A stretch of 64,000 bases of DNA from Emydura subglobosa (GCA_007922225.1 ML680053.1:13895877-13959876); one strand, 5' to 3'; positions 45,481 to 56,639 are shown, counted from the first letter of the stretch. Translations and numbers: made by a program. The notes: generated by a model from the letters alone, not told the origin.

Positions 45481-45960
45481 CAACATAGAAGTAGAGTCTA
45501 CAATGCTGTTTTCTTGTTGACAGACATTCAACTCCAGTCTTATCTCATCAGGCTGCATCTTCATCAGCATCAGAATTAGCACCAATCTCACCTTCAGGAA
45601 TCTTCAGCAGTTTTTTTCCTCAGATAGAAGTTCTAACTGATCCAGACAAAGCCTTGTGATTTCCTCCATGGAACAATGTTTTAAAACATCAGGCAGCATT
45701 TTCTGTGGCTTCTTCTCCCCATGCCACAGAAGAACTGACAAAGCATTTCATTTTTGTCTGTGATGTAGAAACTAACTACTTTTAGTGACACACTCAGGTC
45801 TTGTCCACCTTCCTCTGTAGCACACTGCTCTTCATCTAACTCTTCTTTTTTTCTTCAGGTAGAACAATACATTTTATTTCCTTCAGGTGCCTGTGGCAAG
45901 ACTCAGTGCTTTGCCACTTTCCCTCACTACCTCCCAGGAGGAAGAAAATGCTGCTGCTTC
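45481..45960 (-). pseudogene. Decayed protein-coding remnant, product unidentified
   Basis: Reading the minus strand with frame changes gives protein-like segments in sequence: HLKEIKCIVLPEE, LDEEQCATEEGGQDL, SFYITDKNEMLCQFFC, then after a shift LPDVLKHCSMEEITRLCLDQ and, after another, LLKIPEGEIGANSDADED and PDEIRLELNVCQQENSIVD. At least three frameshifts are needed (for example in A-runs at 45610-45617 and 45845-45851). The 3' edge meets GGTAAGT (plus 45474-45480), a consensus splice donor. I cannot name the protein. A donor suggests a non-processed copy, and no poly-A tail is seen at the lower-coordinate side. Confidence 0.4.
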
Positions 45961-46117
45961 TCCTTGGAGGATTTGCCTCCGAACTGTGGCCTGGCCCTGT
46001 GGTGTTTGGAGTTGCACTCCTAACGGTCACATTCCAGCCCCACCAAATCACCCAGGGAACACTTTGTACACCCCATGTGCCACTGCCTGCCCACAGCTGT
46101 TATGCATTGATTACATG

Positions 46118-46206
46118 ACCTAGAAAGTCTGTGGCAGAGCTGGGAATTGCAAACAGGTCTCTTATGTCCAAGTCTGAAATCACAAGACCACCCTTCCTCT
46201 TTCCTT
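46118..46206 (-). mobile_element. SINE head, reverse orientation
   Basis: AAAGTCTGTGGCAGAGCTGG, AATTGCAAACAGGTCTC, ACAAGACCACCCTTCCTC: the reversed tRNA-like head and start of the body. Confidence 0.7.
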
Positions 46207-46209
46207 CCA

Positions 46210-46723
46210 GAGAGAGAATTGGAAGGAAGAGCTAGTTTGTATTAGTGCCACTCAATGTCCATGAGGATTGCAGACTCAGGCCTTTAATTTGTGTCCATAA
46301 CATTAGAGGGCTGATTTTGGTAATTATAAAATGGAGATACTTCTTACTGCAACATACAGTGTATTTACTTTACCAGCCATGCTCCTTTATTGGGTATTTA
46401 TTTTAAGATCTTCCCTATAAATATACAAAGAACTACTGTGTCAAACAAGTATTTTTCCAACAAGGTGCTTCCCATATGAGCCACTCAGTGCTATAATTAA
46501 GTCTGAAAGAGTGAAGTGGCTCTAATTAACAGGAGTAATCACAACAGGTTCATCCTTTTGTTAATTTGATCCAAAGAAAAATTGTGAGATGGATTGCCAT
46601 TTAGAAAAAGCCACAAACACACATAATAACTTGTTAATTTAATAGCTTTAAACCCCAACAAATCACAGTGACTTTACACAAGAGAATTCAGATAAAACTA
46701 TCTTATGTGTGGCAGGCAGAAAA
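46210..46723. other. No recognised gene or repeat
   Basis: About 500 bp between two SINE pieces. Nothing recognised. Confidence 0.35.
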
Positions 46724-46812
46724 ATAAGGATGGTCTTGTGGTTAAAACCCCAGCCTGAGACTCAAAAGAAAGAGGTTCAATTTGTCTAAGTGATCTCGTG
46801 CAAGTTATGTAT
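46724..46812 (+). mobile_element. SINE head fragment
   Basis: AGGATGGTCTTGTGGTTAAAA (A-box region), AAAGAGGTTCAATTTG (B box) and CTCGTGCAAGTTATG. Only the tRNA-like head and early body remain. Confidence 0.65.
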
Positions 46813-46814
46813 GC

Positions 46815-47149
46815 CCAGCTCCTCCAAGAAGGTATTTGCATTTTTGAAGATGGTAGCTGTATCACCTTCCATGGATCACCAGCTATGGCGGGTGGATTTT
46901 GGAGCTTCCTTTTGGAACTAAGGAACCCTGATTTAGATGGTGGAGCAGAAACAGTGACAGGTAGGGATATGTCCTCCTAGAAGAAGAAATGATGTTGAAA
47001 GGTTAGTAGATAGCTTGTTGAGAAGCATGGGTTGATAGAAAGTAAAAAGCAGAGAGAGGTGGAGTGTGGGGCATGTAGCTACATAAATGTGAAGGAGACT
47101 ACGAGATTTTGTTTATTGAGGATGTAAGGCATTTTCCTGTCTATTTGCT
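46815..47149. other. No recognised gene or repeat
   Basis: Nothing recognised. Confidence 0.35.
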
Positions 47150-47226
47150 GGGCCAGATCCTCATCTGGTGGAAGAATTTGAGATCAACACAACGACACTA
47201 ATTTATGCCAGTTAAGGAGCTGGCCC
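47150..47226. repeat. Fold-back repeat, 'GGGCCAG...CTGGCCC' family, copy 2
   Basis: GGGCCAGATCCTCATCTGG faces GCCAGTTAAGGAGCTGGCCC. Confidence 0.6.
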
Positions 47227-47229
47227 CAT

Positions 47230-47863
47230 ATTCCCAATAAATTACCGTCGCTCGGGTCTGCAAAGTCAATCCCTATACGTGACTGACCCTGCTCTGGTAA
47301 TAAACAAAACCCACCCCCCATTGTGTCCATCCCTTCTCCACTAGGGATGTTATATCATAGTTCAGGGAACATTTAAACTCCTTGTGCGTATTCCAATTTT
47401 ATTCAAACATAAAAATGTGACCTCTAGGCAGGTCACCATTTCCTTCAGTGTCATAAAACTATCTTGCATGTGCCTGATGCTGCACACTGATCTTATTTAT
47501 GGGAATTTCATAAATACCATCTTAAAAAATGTCAGATGTGCATGGCTGTTTCCTGGGTCTTTTACTTAGGAATGTAAATTATTGACTCGATTTGTTTCAA
47601 TGTTTTGTGGTAAGGTGCTACACCCACCAATAAGGAGTTCTTGTACAGTATAATATTCAGAAGCATTTTCCTATAGAGAGAATAATAATAAAGGTGGAAA
47701 GTTTCCAGTCCTCAGTGATTTATGTTTATATGGGGAATATTTAAAATTCTTTTCTCTGAGAAGAAAGGAATACATAACATGAATATATGATTTCATCAGC
47801 TGGAGTTCAGCAACGCACAGGATTTCCAAACGGCACCACCTCCCCTTATGGAAAAGACCAATA
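47230..47863. other. No recognised gene or repeat
   Basis: Nothing recognised apart from short simple AATAATAATAA. Confidence 0.35.
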
Positions 47864-47948
47864 GGCTCAGATTCTCAGCTGATGTCAAATGGCAAACCTT
47901 CACTGACTTCAGTGGAGCTATGCCAGTTTACACCACCTGAGTATCTGG
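47864..47948. repeat. Fold-back repeat, same family, copy 3
   Basis: GCTCAGATTCTCAGCTGATG, ACTGACTTCAGTGGAGC, TTTACACCACCTGAGTATC. Facing arms around a palindromic core. Confidence 0.5.
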
Positions 47949-48050
47949 TGCATCAAATGAATGCTAGGTTTCTGTAGGAAATATTCTAAAAACCTTTAGA
48001 ATTTCATAGAAAACATTAACTTTTCCATATTTTTGGGCTATACTGTATAT

Positions 48051-48301
48051 TAAGGTTCCATTTATAACTAGTATTTAAATGGTTAGTAAATGACTACTAG
48101 AAGTTTTAATAAATAGTTAATCAATTGATTTATATTTTATATAGTTCTACAACACACTAGATCACTTCTTATAAACATCTATAATACCTTTGAGTTATGT
48201 GCTTATAATCACCTACAACACACATACCTAGGTTTATAACACATTTATAATCTCTATCAATCATTTATTAACTCTGTTAACCGTTTTTAAATGGAATCTT
48301 A
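48051..48301. mobile_element. AT-rich MITE, TAAGGTTCCATTTA ends
   Basis: 251 bp with inverted ends TAAGGTTCCATTTA and, from the right end, TAAGATTCCATTTA (13 of 14). Inner parts also mirror: GGTTAGTAAATGA on the left and TTTATTAACTCTGTTAACC on the right. No frame. Family unknown to me. Confidence 0.6.
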
Positions 48302-48699
48302 GCATGAAGTGTGACTAGTTTTTGGAAACATCCTATAGAACATTATGTCAGGGATATAATTCAAATAGGACAAAAGTAATCTTCTGTTAAATTCTGTAGG
48401 ACTTGTTCTAAAAAATCTTTGAAAATGCTGTATTAGTTCTACCTTCTTGGAAATAAAAACCCTGTAATACTAGAGGGAGATAGAGGAGCTTCCAGGGCCA
48501 TGTTTCTGAAACATTCTGTAATGAAAGTGCATTATAAATTTCATTATATTCCCTTTAGTAAAGAAGAAGCTCAATTCAGTATACATTATAAGATTATATT
48601 AATGGAACTCTCATAGGACCTGTGAGGAAATAAATTCAACCAGCCACTGAGTTATGGTCTAAGCCTTTCAAGTAGAAGGAAGCTGAGGGTTCTCGGCAT

Positions 48700-50313
48700 C
48701 TGTGAGGATCTGCACTGGCCAGCACAGTATGGGGAGGAAGTGAGCAGCCCTCAGTGCTGAAAGAACAGGTTCAGGATTATTTAGAAAGGCTGGACATGCA
48801 CAAGTCCATGGGGTTGGATGCAATGCATCAGAGGGTGCTGAGGGAGTTGGCTGAAGTGATTGCAGAGCCATTGGCCATAATCTTTGAAAACTTGTGGTGA
48901 TTGGGGTGGTCCCGGATAATTGGGAAAAGGCAAATAGAGCGCCCATCTTCAAAAAAGGGAAGAAGGAGAATTGGGGAATTACAGACCGGTCAGCTTCACC
49001 TCAGTTCTTGGAAAAATCATGGAGCAGGTCCTCAAGGAATCCGTTTAGAGGCACTGGGAAGAGAGGAAAGTGATCAGGAACAGTCAGCATGGATTCACCA
49101 AGGGCAGGTCATGTCTGACCATCCTGATGGCCTTCTAGGATGAGGTGACTGGATCTGTGGATGCGGGGAAAGCGGTGGATGTGATATACTTTGACTTCAG
49201 CAAAGCTTTTGATATGATCTCTTATCAACAAGTATTCTTATCAGCAAGTTAAATAAGTATGGGTTGTATGAATGGACTATAAAATGGATAGAAAGCTAGC
49301 TAGATCATCGGGCTCAACAAATAGTGATCAATGTCTCAATGTCTAGTCGGCAACAGGTAACAAGTGAAGAGCCCCAGGGGTCAGTGCTGGGTCCAGTTTT
49401 GTTCAACGTCTTCATTAATAATGTGGAGGATGGGGTGGATTGCAGTTGACACTAAGCTGGGAGGAATGGTAGATACACTGGAGGGTAGGGATAGGACACA
49501 GAGTGACCTAGACAAATTAGAGGATTGGGCAAAAAGAAATATGATGAGTTTCAACAAAGACAAATGCAGAGTCCTGCATTTAGGACAGCAGAATCCCATG
49601 CACAGCTACAGACTGAGGACCAACTGGCTAGGTAGCGGTTTGGCAGAAAAGGACGTGGAGGTTACAGTGGACAAGAAGCTGGATATGAGTCAACAGTGTG
49701 CCCTTATTGCCAAGAAAGCTAATGGCACATTGGACTGCATTAGTAAGAGGATTGCCAGCAGATCAAGGGAAGTGATTATTCCCCTCTATTCAGCATTGGT
49801 GAGGCCGCATTTGGAGTATTGTGTCCAGTTTTGGGCCCCCCACTTCAGAAAGGATGTGGACAAATTGGAAAGAGTTCAGCGGAGGGCAACAAAAATGATT
49901 AGAGGGCTGGAGCATATGACTTATGAGGAGAGGCTGAGGGAACTGAGCTTGTTTAGTCTGCAGAAGAGAAGAATGAGGGGGATTTGATAGCAGCCTTTAA
50001 CTACCTGAAAGGGGGTTCCTGGGAGGATGGAATTAGGCTGTTCTCAGTGGTAGTAGATGACAGAACTAGGAGCAATGGTCTCAAGTTGCAGTGGAGGAGG
50101 TCTAGATTGGATATTAGGAAAAACTTTTTCACTAGGAGAGTGGTGAAGCACTGGAATAGATTACCTAGGGAGGTGATGGAATCTCCATTTTTTAGAGGTT
50201 TTTAAGGTGTGACTTGACAAAGCCCTGGCTGGGATGGGTCCTATTTTGAGCAGGGGGTTGGACTAGATGACCTCCTGAGGTCTCTTCCAACCCTAATCTT
50301 CTATGATTCTATT
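48700..50313 (+). mobile_element. CR1 LINE, 1.6 kb, best preserved copy
   Basis: Runs from early reverse transcriptase (LDMHKSMGLDAMHQRVLREL) to the 3' end CTTCTATGATTCTAT. A 207-codon frame (49364-49987) and a 73-codon frame (49984-50205) cover the later part, with [43 protein letters not shown] and [13 protein letters not shown], all CR1 hallmarks. At the catalytic site a short deletion removes the Phe, and the first Asp codon is GTT (Val) at 49445-49447, so it is inactive. The intact long frames make it the youngest-looking LINE here. Confidence 0.92.
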
Positions 50314-50439
50314 ATTGGGCCTTAGAATCTGGATCACAATGTCATGAGCTCGTTAAGATCCTGCTTCTGAGTGGTATGAAGCAGCCTCAACCACTGTTTA
50401 AATCAATTAGAGATGCAGAACAGAGAGATCAAGCAACTG

Positions 50440-51110
50440 CTAACTTAAGAGATACCCTTTGCCCCCATACCTGTTCACACAGTTTCACTTACCATCTTTA
50501 TGTCAATGACATGAAAATCTGCCCCTCTACTTGGCCCCCCCCCTCACTCCAGTCCCATATCTCAACTTGTCTCTGATGTCTTCTCCTGGATATCTCATTG
50601 TCCCGTTGGCCAAAACAAAAGTTGTCTTCCCTACCCTCCCCCACCATCCTCTGTCACTGTCACTCCCACAATTATGCCTCCCAGGACTCCCACCATTCTC
50701 TGTTGCTGTCCCTCCCACTATTATCCACCCATTTCCTTCATTCTCTGTTGCTGACACATCTGCCATTATCTCATCAATCCCACCATTATCCACCTAGTCC
50801 AACCATTCTCTGTCATTGTCCCACTCCCATTATCCACCCACTCCCACCATTCTCTGTTACTCTTGACAGCACCACAATCTTCTCTGTCACCCAGACACAT
50901 AACCTGGTGTTCATCTTGACCTGCTCCCTGGACCTTCTCCCACACATTCAGGCCATGTCCAGATATCGTCCCTTTGCCGTCCCCAACATCTGTCAGGCCC
51001 AACTTTTTCTTTCCATCCTAATAGTTAAAACTCTCATCATCATCTCCCATGACCCTCTAACACCAAGATTGTCCATGTTCAGTCCATACAAAAGGTTCAG
51101 ATAATTTTAT
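50440..51110 (+). mobile_element. L2-like LINE fragment with internal minisatellite
   Basis: The plus frame near 50480-50576 reads SFTYHLYVNDMKI and PPPSLQSHISTCLSD, the L2 catalytic neighbourhood with YADD changed to YVND. After the tandem repeat (50640-50870) come DSTTIFSVTQTHNL, LPHIQAMSRYR and QLFLSIL, again L2-like. One frame stays open for 168 codons across the array (50598-51104). Starts about 130 bp after the CR1 end. Confidence 0.6.
50640..50870. repeat. Degenerate minisatellite, ~46-bp unit, about five copies
   Basis: Units start CCACCATTCTCTGT or similar at 50640, 50690, 50735, 50801 and 50844, with a partial unit at 50780. Each carries CACTCCCA/CCATTATCCACCCA. Unit lengths vary (about 43-50 bp) and identity is moderate, so the array is old. 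It sits inside the L2 fragment. Confidence 0.75.
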
Positions 51111-51514
51111 TCCACCTTACTGCTGTTGAAATCAATAGCAAAAGTCCTGTGGGTTTCACTGGAGGAGGATTCAGCTCAACTTGATTGGAAAGCCGTGCTG
51201 AATATTTGTCAAAATTTCCCTCTCCCTCAGCCCCCCACAGTGCATTTTTATAGCTTAGCTATCAAGCAGGAAGGCATTTAGGCAGGTATTAAAATCTAAG
51301 CAGTCAAAATTATTCAAATTTTGCTTGACTGTCTTCAATGCAACTGACATGCAATTACTAAGAACATTTTCAGTGATGCTTCTAAGTTACAGTTTAAGGC
51401 TGCTGATTCTAGAGTTATTAGAGTGCTGGACATACAGGAAATATTTTTTTCTTTCCTTTAGGAAGAACCAGCTTTGTAGCCAACAGTTGTTGTGCGATAT
51501 TATGTAGTATATTT
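51111..51514. other. No recognised gene or repeat
   Basis: Nothing recognised. Confidence 0.35.
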
Positions 51515-51640
51515 CCACTGCACTAGCATCTACAGGACCACTACCCAGGAATCCATTGTACTATGCGCTGTATAAACCAATAACACAAATACAGATCATG
51601 ACCCCAAGAGCTCACGCTCTAAGAAGTGCACGCACAGTCT
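51515..51640 (+). repeat. Dispersed repeat, 'TTGTGCTAGGCACT' family, copy 3
   Basis: CACTAGCATCTACAGGACCA, ATTGTACTATGCGCTGTAT, AAACCAATAACACAAATACA, CCCCAAGAGCTCACGCTCTA: diverged version of the repeat at 19498. Confidence 0.5.
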
Positions 51641-51644
51641 GTAA

Positions 51645-54297
51645 ATTGGTTGAATGGGTTAGCTGGTACAGCAACAAAATAAAAGCTAAAAGAGAATTTC
51701 CTCAGCTAGCAAATCTTGGTGAGAATCTTTCACAATTTGCCTGCAAACTCTTCTCCCACTTGCAGGGAGGGAAAATAGCAACCAGCTGGCAGGTACTGGC
51801 CTCCCAGAGCAAGTTCTGGCAATGCGGGTATCCCATGCAAGGGAGTAAGAAGACTCCTTATGTTACCTTACTGCCTTATGTGAGGACACAGAGAGGGTCA
51901 CATTTGAGCCCATAATCATCATATTAACTTCCAAACTTCTAGATGCTTATCCAAATTGAACCAAACCATTTGATCATGGTCCATTACTAATCACAGTGGC
52001 CTGGCTGGCTGCCACTCCTTAAAGAGACACAGACAAGCCTTGTAGTCCAAAAATCATAGCTACGGGCTTTGTTTTGATTTGCTGACGCACTGCATGTAAG
52101 CTGCACAATCCCCTCACAGAAAAGGATAGAATTCTTGTAAATTTCAATAACTGACATGCATGGAGCAGGCAGGCAGAGCAGAGGGGACATCAAAATGAAC
52201 ACATGTTCAGCTGCATCAGCCTTGAGTCTGTTGGCAAATCCCCCAGCACAGAACCTAGGATTTTATCTTGGGCCGAGCAAGTCTTGGAGGTTTTGATTTT
52301 TGTCTTTTTTTTTGTCAAGAATCAGGATGCTTTCCCATGGCATCCCCAAAGTTATTTTTAATTAAACATCAGGAAAATTTAACATTTCCATGAGGCCCAA
52401 CAAAAAAGAAAGCAATGCCAAATTACAAGGACTGCAAACTGAAAACATACAGAGTAGCCTAGACAATAAACTCTCTATGGACACAGAGTCTCTGTCTTTG
52501 TCTCTCTCTCTCTCACACACACACACACACGTAAAAGCCTAATGAATCAAGTCATGTGAGGATTCTGGCTATACAGCTTGCCAAGTCTGCCCTATAGAGT
52601 GGGAGCTGTTAATTTAGCATGACTTTCTGAATAGGTCCAAAATGAATTGACTGGTAGCATCCCACTTGCCAAAAATCTCTATTTGTTTTTAGAGCACCCA
52701 GAGATTATGAAAACAAGTTTTCTGGACAGAGTCCGATTTGCCCAATGACTAGGATGAAATGGTTTCTCACGCAATGTGTGCTAGAAAACTCAAAGCTGAG
52801 TCTTCGACGTGCGCGATTGCTTTTTTTTATTAACATATTAACCACTGAGCAAAAATAAGCACTTAATGCTGCCTGCATCCAGTTCATATTTTGTGGTAAG
52901 ATTACCTGCTAACTCTCCGTCTCTTTCTGTGCACATAACACTTCCACTTGCTACCAGACTGGGAAAGCATTTTTTCCATATGCATTAAATTAAAGTGGGC
53001 TTACAGGCAGGATCCTGCTGCCAGCACAAGTGTTCCCCTTCCGCTTTCCGATGCTTCTCTTTCAACAGCAATGCCAAGTAAGGATGTTCGTAACCCAGGT
53101 CAAACATCAGTGAGCCATTTTACATCATGCTGATAAGTTTAATATGAACTGACCAATCCATACATTGCCACAACAAGAAAGGGGGGATGATTTTTTTCAG
53201 CTCTCGCTTAGCCCCGCTTAGCCTGTCAGATGGTCCAATATGACAGTGTTTCAGAGGCATGAATTAAGGGCTGAGGAGCTGAAATCAGTAGTAAGGCAGG
53301 TGTGCTGAAGAAGGTTGAGCATATAAATGTGTGTTTGTCAGGGGTGGGTGTAAGTCAGCTGAAATGAAATCAAGATGATATGTGCTATTTTCATTATATG
53401 GATTTCCTCATATAACAGTTCTTTTTCTCTTCATTTTGTGCTGGGGTTTCTGTTTGCTAATCTGACAAATGAACTGTCAGAAAGCTAAATACCAGAACAA
53501 TACCCTGAACCTGAGTCACCTTCTATTATCTGTCCTCTTCTCCCACGTAACCAACCCCCTAACCCTTGTTGCAATTGATAAGACTGTCTGGTGGGGAATA
53601 CTGCCCATTCAGCAAGGAATTTATTACCAGCAAAAAAGCCATTTTGATAGCCAGCCTTGCTGGAGTGCCATTTTAATAATCCGAATGGAAGTGATTTGGC
53701 AGGCCAACACAGCCATGTTTGAGTTGGAATGCTTCACCTTGCTGTTTGTTTCTGTTCAGTTTCATTTTTAGCCCCTATCCATCTGCAGGAATAAACATCT
53801 CACAAAAGGAGCTATTTTAGTCCAGTTCCGTGGTCTCTAGCCACAGAAATTAAAACAATATCCCCAAGCTATCGCATGGTATTTATTCGAGGGTCAGAGA
53901 GGCGTTCTATTTTCAGAGAAAATTAGAATGTAAATGGAGGTGAAAGTCTCTCTGTCTCCCTTTCTCTTTTGCAGAACAAGTCACAGACATTGTTCAGTGC
54001 TTCAAAGCTAACAATAAAGACCGTCATCTTATTCAAGTTGCAGTGCTCAGTGCTTTTGTTCTCAAAATCTATTTCACAATGTATAAAGGCTTTCTGAAGA
54101 GTTAATATACACTGTATAAGTATTGTCTCCTTATAAAAGAATTATAGCAGTCTAAAAATAGTAGCAGCCTCACTTGCATTTGAGGTTTTCATCTCACAAT
54201 GGGAGCAAAGTTTGCATCCACTGAACAGATACAAAGTTATTTATGGGTACCACATACCATTCCACAACAACAAAATTCGCCAATGGACGCAGTGACC
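51645..54297. other. Repeat-poor sequence
   Basis: About 2.6 kb in which I recognise only a TC/AC microsatellite (52501-52530). A good 3' splice-site string, a pyrimidine tract ending TTTGCAG at 53968-53974, precedes a 44-codon open stretch with AATAAA at 54013, but there is no partner exon that I can see. This is the longest stretch without obvious transposon copies and a candidate for conserved non-coding sequence. Confidence 0.35.
52501..52530. repeat. (TC)n(AC)n compound microsatellite
   Basis: Seven TC units followed by about eight AC units, with more TC-rich sequence just upstream. Confidence 0.9.
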
Positions 54298-54319
54298 ACC
54301 TCTGTTATGTAACAGAGGT
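54298..54319. other. 22-bp near-perfect palindrome
   Basis: ACCTCTGTTA and TAACAGAGGT flank a TG centre. Ten-bp arms with no mismatch. May be a dyad binding site, a hairpin or a footprint of excision. Confidence 0.8.
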
Positions 54320-54825
54320 ATCAATCTCACATAACCCTGACTCACATCAGTTGAAAGGCATATCTGTGGTCGCAGACTCCTATGTCTCACACATCTAATA
54401 TACTTCCATGTCTCCCAAAATCCTGTACTGTGCAGGAGCTGTTATTCTGCATGTCCACCCACATGTTGATAAAAAACTCACTGTTAAAATGGAAATTAAA
54501 AGCTCTGCTGTGTCACTCATGCTTTTAACACCTTTCTTTATTGATCAGCATGCTTATGTAGCATTCCACAACAACTGAAGGAACCTCATTTTCATGGAAA
54601 TCAAATTGTTACTTCTCTCCAAGGATTTCAGATTTATTAGTTTATTTAGTGACCTGTTAGAGATGTAAATTTTAATGCAGGATAAATCATGCCTTCAGTG
54701 TCACTGTTACAAACAGAGCCACAAAAATGTCTGGGGACATTAATAGAACTGAAACATGTAATTTGCTTTGGCCTTGTTTGTGGCCCTTTTGTATTTGCTT
54801 AGAGTAACAGAGTTTAACGTACAAA

Positions 54826-54930
54826 AAGGGTGGTCCAGTGGTTAGGATGCTGGTCTGGGACTTAGAAGACCTGGCTTCAATTCCCTATGCTGCCATAGGC
54901 TTTCTATATGACCTCGAGCAAGTCACTCAG
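54826..54930 (+). mobile_element. tRNA-derived SINE, 5' half
   Basis: GGGTGGTCCAGTGGTTAGGA (A box), GACCTGGCTTCAATTCC (B box), CTGCCATAGGCTTTCTATA, CGAGCAAGTCACTCAG. It is cut before the 3' tail. Confidence 0.8.
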
Positions 54931-55139
54931 ATGTTTTCAAAAGTGTTACCCTAAGTCGCTGTGGACTGGCATCCCAACGCATCAGTGTCCTCCCTTTGTT
55001 CAAACAGGGCATTGCACTGAATCTGCTCAGATCAGCAGAGTGCTCAGTCTGCCCTGCTTGTCTGAATCTCTGTAGTCCTATTCTGGAGTTAAAGTCATTA
55101 AATTCCCTTCCACTGGGGTGCAAGGGCTTCCCCTTATGT

Positions 55140-56010
55140 CTGGCCGCGGTTATCTGCTCCGGGCCACCCTTTGGTTCTTAAATCTTTGTTAGTGGGTAGG
55201 TAGGGGAAGCCAGGCCCATTCACTCCACTAGGTTCCAGCTCATATCCCTTAACCTAGGTAGGCAGAATCAGTCCTAAACAATTCTCCTGCTGTTCCCTGA
55301 ACTCCTTCCTACCTCCCTTGGTGTAATGAGCTGTCTGTGAGCCTGAAGAGGGCTCTCTATCCTGAGCCTGACAAGTGCCGCTGCACCTGAGGAGTCATCC
55401 CTGAGCACAGTTACCTGAGGGCTCCACATCAATCCACCAGGGCTCAGCTCACCACAAGCGCAGGTCTAACCAGGTGACCCCCCATGGCCAGGGATAGAGG
55501 CTTCCACTGACAGGAGCCACTGCAGTCTCTGAACATGGCTACCTTGCTGGGATTATCCCCTCACCACATGGTGGTGCTGACAGACTGCTCCTGCTCCCAC
55601 TTCTGCTCTATCCCCAACCTGCTCCTGCTCCATCCCCAGTCTTGTCCCTGCCCTGACCCCTGGCTCTGGTCCCTGGCCCAGTGACTAGGCCTGAACCATC
55701 CACTCCTCAGCTTCTGGCAGCTGGTTCTGTAGGCTTCTGCGGCCTGTGGCTCTGGTTGTCCCTTCTTTGGGTTGTTGTCAATCTGGGGCACATTCTCACC
55801 AGCTGGCTGGCAGGAACCACCTTTCGCTAGCCTGCTTGCTCCTCAGGCAGCTTTCCCGCCGCTCTGCTTCTCCGTTTTTTAATTCTCGCAGCTGCTATGA
55901 GACTGCCCATCCGCTTTGGGTGGCAGTTCCAGGAGTAACAACTTGGTTACCAGGTCTGCAGAGTCTATGCATACTATGGAAGACCCATTTTCTATTCTAT
56001 ATAAATGTTA
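55140..56010. mobile_element. GC-rich, LTR-like composite segment
   Basis: Higher GC than its surroundings. Contains CTGCTCCTGCTCC and CCAGTGACTAGGCCTGA-type phrases that resemble the end of the LTR-like segment at 26122-26693 (CCAACCACTAGGCCTGACC). No termini or target duplications were resolved, and several elements may be joined here. Confidence 0.3.
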
Positions 56011-56142
56011 TATCCTGCTCATCATTGTAGTATCTGAGCACCTCCCAAGGAGTGCATTAAGCAACGTGACTATATATCTGTCTCATGTTCTCTCAGCCTC
56101 TCCCACAGGGAGAAGAATGGTCATAAGAGTGTCATGTTTTGA

Positions 56143-56232
56143 TAGGCACCTAACTCCCATTGACTTTCCATGGAACTTAGGCACCTAAGTGACATTGCTA
56201 GTTTTGAAAACAGAACTTAGCCTCCTAAATCG
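56143..56232. repeat. Fold-back repeat, 'CCTAACTCCCATTGAC' family
   Basis: TAGGCACCTAACTCCCATTG, ACTTTCCATGGAACTTAGG, CACCTAAGTGACATTG, TTAGCCTCCTAAAT. Facing arms around a CATTGACTTTCCATGG core. Confidence 0.5.
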
Positions 56233-56254
56233 TAGGGGCTTTGGGGAAATTTAC

Positions 56255-56388
56255 CTTTAATTTCCCTTGCCTCAGTTCCTCATCTGTAAAACAAGGATAA
56301 CACTTCCCCTCCACACAGCAGTATTGTGATGATAAATATATAAAAGATAGCGAGACGCTCGGGTATAGTAAGGGGCCATACAAGTAAT
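56255..56388 (+). mobile_element. tRNA-derived SINE, 3' half
   Basis: TTGCCTCAGTTCCTCATCTG, TAAAACAAGGATAACACTTC, GTATTGTGATGATAAATAT, GGGGCCATACAAGTAATG. SINE tail of the subtype at 2884. Confidence 0.7.
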
Positions 56389-56639
56389 GCATAGTGAGAC
56401 TCCCCACAGGAAGTTAATTTCAAACTTGCATGTGTATTTTGTACTGTGCATGGTGCCTCGATCCCGGATCAGGCCCTCTTGGCACTACCACAATGTAAAT
56501 ATTAAATAATAATACTGGTGTAAAGTGAATTTTAAACAGGCTGTGAGGCAAACCTGCAAGCCAGACCAGGGCTGCTCACTCAGCTATGACTCACTTCTTC
56601 AGCACAGCCTGCAGTGATTCATCGTTCCAGAGCTGGCCT

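Noticed and set aside
50640..50870. CRISPR-like array of repeats
   Set aside because: Units are degenerate and contiguous with no unique spacers, and the host is a vertebrate. It is a minisatellite.
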